From: Haloarcula pelagica
Lineage (GTDB): Archaea > Halobacteriota > Halobacteria > Halobacteriales > Haloarculaceae
Assembly (NCBI RefSeq): GCF_030127105.1
Contig: NZ_CP126161.1
Span: forward strand, 2,108,001 to 2,172,000
Direction: 5' to 3'
DNA length: 64,000 nucleotides
Shown: one piece after another, positions 62,049-64,000 of the stretch
Numbering within the stretch: position 1 is the first letter of the stretch
Layout of the letters: each line of letters starts with the position of its first letter
The notes under the pieces: generated by a model
Database searches by the model: none
The model's input: the letters and a program-made list of their open reading frames with translations, nothing else
Told to the model about the DNA's origin: nothing
Made by a program: the position numbers and the translations under genes

Positions 62049-62382
62049 GGGTGGGTCCGGCGTCGCCGGCCCTTCGGGGGGACACCGTCGTCACGGCCCT
62101 CGGTAGGGCCGGTGAGTACAAATGCGTTGTCGCCGATCGCGTGTGAACCGTCGACACCGGGACACGATGGCCACAAAGTTCATATCCGTCAGTCGCGAAC
62201 TCTCAGGTGCACCCGTTTTGGGTGCCACCACCCCCCACCACCCACCCCCCTCTTTCCACTTTCGTACCCTGTAGCTGCTGGAGTCCGTCCGAGCGGGGCC
62301 GTTCTCGCGGGTGCTGTGACGATCGACATAGCGGCGGCTGGTCGCGGCGGCCCGGAAAAATGGGTCGAAATCGGTATCGTCC
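62049..62382. other. Intergenic region between aconitase and rimI with hairpin and G-rich tract
   Basis: It holds a 6-bp perfect stem GCACCC-GTTTT-GGGTGC (62209-62225). Beside it is a C-rich tract (62229-62251) that on the minus strand reads as runs of six, three, two and six guanines. Both lie downstream of the aconitase gene and upstream of rimI. They could act as 3'-end structure or terminator. No coding sequence is seen. Confidence 0.45.
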
Positions 62383-64000
62383 TCAGTCGTCGGCGGGTGC
62401 GGCGCCGCCCTCGTCGTGTTGCATCTTCGTGTGGGGCAGCTTGCCACCGTCGGCGAGGATCTCGCGTTCGCGCGCGGAGGCGTCCAGCGTCGCCGTCGCT
62501 TCCCAGTCGTCGTTGATCCGGATGGTGAACTCCTCCTGTCCGGCGCGGACGGCCTCGGCCACGTCGTCGACGATCTCGATGTCGTCGCCCTGCTCGATGT
62601 TGGTGTAGGTCTCCTCGTCGATCTCCAGCGGGACGATCCCGAAGTTGAACAGGTTCGCCTTGTGGATGCGGGCGAAGCTCTGGGCCAGCACGGACTCGAT
62701 GCCCAGGTACATCGGGCACAGCGCCGCGTGTTCACGGGAGGAGCCCTGGCCGTAGTTCTCGCCGGCCACGAGCACGCCGCCGTCGGATTCGAGCGCGCGC
62801 TCCGCGAAGGTCTCGTCGACACGCGAGAGCGTGAACTCCGACAGCTTCGGCACGTTCGACCGGTACATCAGGATGTCCTGCGTGGCAGGGATGATGTGGT
62901 CGGTCGTGATGTTGTCCTCCATCTTCAGGAGGGCCTCGCCGCCGACCTCGGCTTCGAGGGGGTCTTTCAGCGGCACGTCGCCGATGTTGGGGCCCTTGAT
63001 GAGTTCGTCGTCGACGGCCTCGTCGGGCGCGATGAGGTCCGACTCGGAGTTGCCGATGTACTCGTCGGGCATCTCCAGGCCGGGCGCCTCCAGATCGCCC
63101 AGTTCGTCGGACAGGTCACGCGGGTCGACGATCTCGCCTTTGATGGCCGCCGCGGTGGCGACCTCCGGCGAACAGAGGTAGACGTTGTCGTCCTCGATAC
63201 CGGAGCGGCCCTCGAAGTTGCGGTTGAACGTCCGCAGCGAGACGGAGTCGCTTGCCGGAACGTGGCCGATGCCGATACAGGCACCACAGGTCGCCTCGGA
63301 GAAGTTGACGCCGGCCGCCATCATCTCCGCGGTCCAGCCCTCGCGGGCCAGCATCTCGGAGGCCTGCTTGGAGCCGGGGGCGACGATCATCTCGGTCTTC
63401 TTGTCGATGTTGCGTCCTTCGAGCATCTTCGCGCCGGGGAGGATGTCCTCGTAGGCGCCGTTCGTACAGGAGCCGATCATGACCTGCTCGACATCGACGC
63501 CCTCGACCTCGCGGACGGGAACGACGTTGTCCGGCATCGACGGCTCGGCGATGAGCGGTTCCAGCTCCGAGAGGTCGACGACGATCTCGTCGTGGTACTC
63601 GGCGTCGTCGTCGGGCTGGAACTCCTCGTAAACGTCCCCGCGGCCGAGGCGTTCGAGGTAGTCTTTCGTGTTCTCGTCGGTCGGGAAGATCGAGGAGGTC
63701 GCACCGAGCTCCGTCCCCATGTTGGTGATCGTCGTCCGCTCGGGGACCGAGAGGGTCTCGACACCGGGGCCGGTGTATTCGAGGACCTTGCCGACGCCAC
63801 CTTTCACGGAGAGGCGACGGAGCAGCTCGAGGATCACGTCTTTGGCGGTGGCCCAGTCGGGCAGTTCGCCTTCGAGGCGGACGTTGACGACCTCGGGCAT
63901 GTCGATGTAGTAGGCACCGCCACCCATGGCGACGGCGACATCGAGGCCACCGGAGCCGATGGCGAGTTCGCCCAGGCCGCCGGGGGTCGGCGTGTGGGAG
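62383..64000 (-). CDS. acn: Aconitate hydratase (partial)
   Basis: The last 538 residues of aconitase, entering from the right edge with SHTPTPGGLGELAIGSGGLD. The three cluster cysteines lie in GSCTNG and TCGACIGIG, which bind the 4Fe-4S cluster. The C-terminal swivel domain includes NYGQGSSREHAAL. It converts citrate to isocitrate in the citric acid cycle. The N-terminal part (about 110-120 residues by family length) lies beyond the window. It is of the single-chain haloarchaeal type. Confidence 0.95.
   Translation of the reverse strand, partial: SHTPTPGGLGELAIGSGGLDVAVAMGGGAYYIDMPEVVNVRLEGELPDWATAKDVILELLRRLSVKGGVGKVLEYTGPGVETLSVPERTTITNMGTELGATSSIFPTDENTKDYLERLGRGDVYEEFQPDDDAEYHDEIVVDLSELEPLIAEPSMPDNVVPVREVEGVDVEQVMIGSCTNGAYEDILPGAKMLEGRNIDKKTEMIVAPGSKQASEMLAREGWTAEMMAAGVNFSEATCGACIGIGHVPASDSVSLRTFNRNFEGRSGIEDDNVYLCSPEVATAAAIKGEIVDPRDLSDELGDLEAPGLEMPDEYIGNSESDLIAPDEAVDDELIKGPNIGDVPLKDPLEAEVGGEALLKMEDNITTDHIIPATQDILMYRSNVPKLSEFTLSRVDETFAERALESDGGVLVAGENYGQGSSREHAALCPMYLGIESVLAQSFARIHKANLFNFGIVPLEIDEETYTNIEQGDDIEIVDDVAEAVRAGQEEFTIRINDDWEATATLDASAREREILADGGKLPHTKMQHDEGGAAPADD

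Overview
The window is 64 kb of haloarchaeal (class Halobacteria) DNA. It has high GC, very acidic proteins, archaeal TATA-type promoters often lying about 25-30 bp before start codons, Tat lipoprotein signals and many families restricted to haloarchaea (HVO_0416 and HVO_0476 zinc fingers, DUF7521, DUF5809/5810). The gene set resembles Haloarculaceae, but I cannot place it to genus. I saw no rRNA, tRNA, CRISPR array or intact transposase. Family names and DUF numbers are recalled from sequence resemblance, not searched.

1-17.2 kb is mostly core genome. It holds small regulators, a UvrD-like helicase, an Rnl3-type RNA ligase divergent from its PIN-domain partner, a phosphoesterase, type II GAPDH, an M29 aminopeptidase, a zinc-finger/Pcm pair plus a divergent second Pcm, a pilin-like protein divergent from a HerA-like ATPase, tandem CrcB fluoride channels, a class V aminotransferase, a NUDIX-eIF2B fusion and an MBL hydrolase followed by a stub of a cyclase gene. 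17.3-24.9 kb is a complete phosphate operon on the minus strand, pstS-pstC-pstA-pstB-phoU-phoU2, with a very long PstA.

25.9-39.5 kb is a carbohydrate-type accessory block. A TrmB regulator converges on a minus-strand set (DyP-like Tat protein, FG-GAP/UnbV lipoprotein, GH3 beta-glycosidase). Divergent from these is a five-gene family-5 ABC importer followed by an epimerase-like protein. The likely role is uptake and hydrolysis of beta-linked oligosaccharides, though peptides remain possible for the importer.

40.7-45.7 kb is a patchy, AT-richer accessory region with a class II Fic protein, an MNT-HEPN toxin-antitoxin pair, a decayed HEPN copy, a winged-helix remnant and three copies of a roughly 90-bp dispersed repeat that sits just after the stop codons of the toxin-type genes. 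A fourth copy is at 59.2 kb.

45.7-58.6 kb is a second sugar block: glycerol dehydrogenase, an IclR regulator with two tandem winged helices, a MalK-type ATPase, and a plus-strand operon (sugar-binding protein, two permeases, YesL-like protein, GH2, galactonate-dehydratase-like enzyme, GH5). The two hydrolases lack signal peptides, so imported oligosaccharides are probably cleaved inside the cell and a galactose-type sugar acid dehydrated. 59.3-64 kb returns to core genes (rhodanese, NUDIX, DUF5809/5810, RimI) and ends inside aconitase.
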